This document shows positions 55,692 to 58,019 of a DNA stretch of 58,019 nucleotides, piece after piece. A program made the position numbers and the translations under genes. Origin of the DNA: Corynebacterium halotolerans (GTDB lineage Bacteria; Actinomycetota; Actinomycetes; Mycobacteriales; Mycobacteriaceae). A model generated the notes under the pieces. It was not told where the DNA came from and searched no databases. It saw nothing but the letters and a program-made list of their open reading frames with translations. Each line of letters opens with the position of its first letter. The first letter of the stretch is position 1. Location of the stretch: the NCBI RefSeq assembly GCF_001056295.1, contig NZ_JVMD01000002.1, positions 1 through 58,019 of the forward strand, given 5' to 3'.

Positions 55692-58019
<2,328 letters not shown>

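Overview
The window is a high-GC chromosomal segment of an actinobacterium, most likely a Corynebacterium. The evidence is gene content and order rather than a species marker. gluABCD-recX-recA, bioYMN, pgsA-cinA-clgR-pspA, miaB/miaA-dapF-hflX, dapB-thyX-dapA-rnj, and the infB-rbfA-nrnA-MATE-pptH-pptT-truB-ribF-rpsO-pnp series are all blocks typical of Corynebacteriales. I see no rRNA, tRNA, CRISPR array, insertion sequence, prophage or toxin-antitoxin pair. After start correction no gene-free gap exceeds about 300 bases.

Layout. (1) 40-2445: fructose PTS permease (fruA) and HPr (ptsH). (2) 2593-5542: hflX and a uracil/xanthine permease. (3) 5627-8276: ferrous iron operon feoA-feoB-feoC, the last a small GTG-started Cys-rich FeoC-like protein. 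A divergent unknown gene with a Cys-rich tail (8487-9269) follows. (4) 9324-16998: lysine/peptidoglycan and tRNA modification genes (dapF, miaA, miaB) with a LigB-like protein, a DUF349 protein and an NAD-dependent epimerase. (5) 17136-20427: glutamate ABC importer gluABCD. (6) 20474-22816: recX, recA and a DUF3046 gene. (7) 22886-24752: biotin ECF importer bioYMN. (8) 24850-28816: pspA, clgR, cinA, pgsA, a YciI-like protein and a TerC-family metal exporter under a yybP-ykoY (Mn2+) riboswitch. (9) 29063-37692: ftsK, a DinB/MDMPI-like protein, RNase J, dapA, thyX, dapB. (10) 37991-40261: an MFS drug exporter and a DUF2786 protein. (11) 40470-45913: galactose operon galM - sodium/sugar symporter - small membrane protein - fused galT-galK. 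(12) 46163-58019: pnp, rpsO, ribF, truB, the phosphopantetheinyl transferase/hydrolase pair pptT/pptH, a MATE exporter, nrnA, rbfA and a 5'-truncated infB.

Regulation visible in the DNA. At least fifteen genes have a TANNNT -10 box 6-8 bases before the start codon and no Shine-Dalgarno sequence, the signature of leaderless transcripts. This fixes many start codons. A LexA-type box sits at the recA promoter, a candidate iron box at feoA and a candidate cAMP-receptor (GlxR) site at galM. Strong hairpin terminators end pnp, RNase J, pspA/bioN and ptsH.

The most interesting signals are four. The TerC riboswitch has a readable anti-Shine-Dalgarno switch. The single-chain GalT-GalK enzyme sits in a compact galactose operon with an unknown two-helix protein. 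Two related 12-mers (TGCTTTGCGACG and CGCTTGACGACG) are strongly over-represented and often sit just after stop codons in sense orientation. A Cys-rich unknown protein lies beside the Feo operon.
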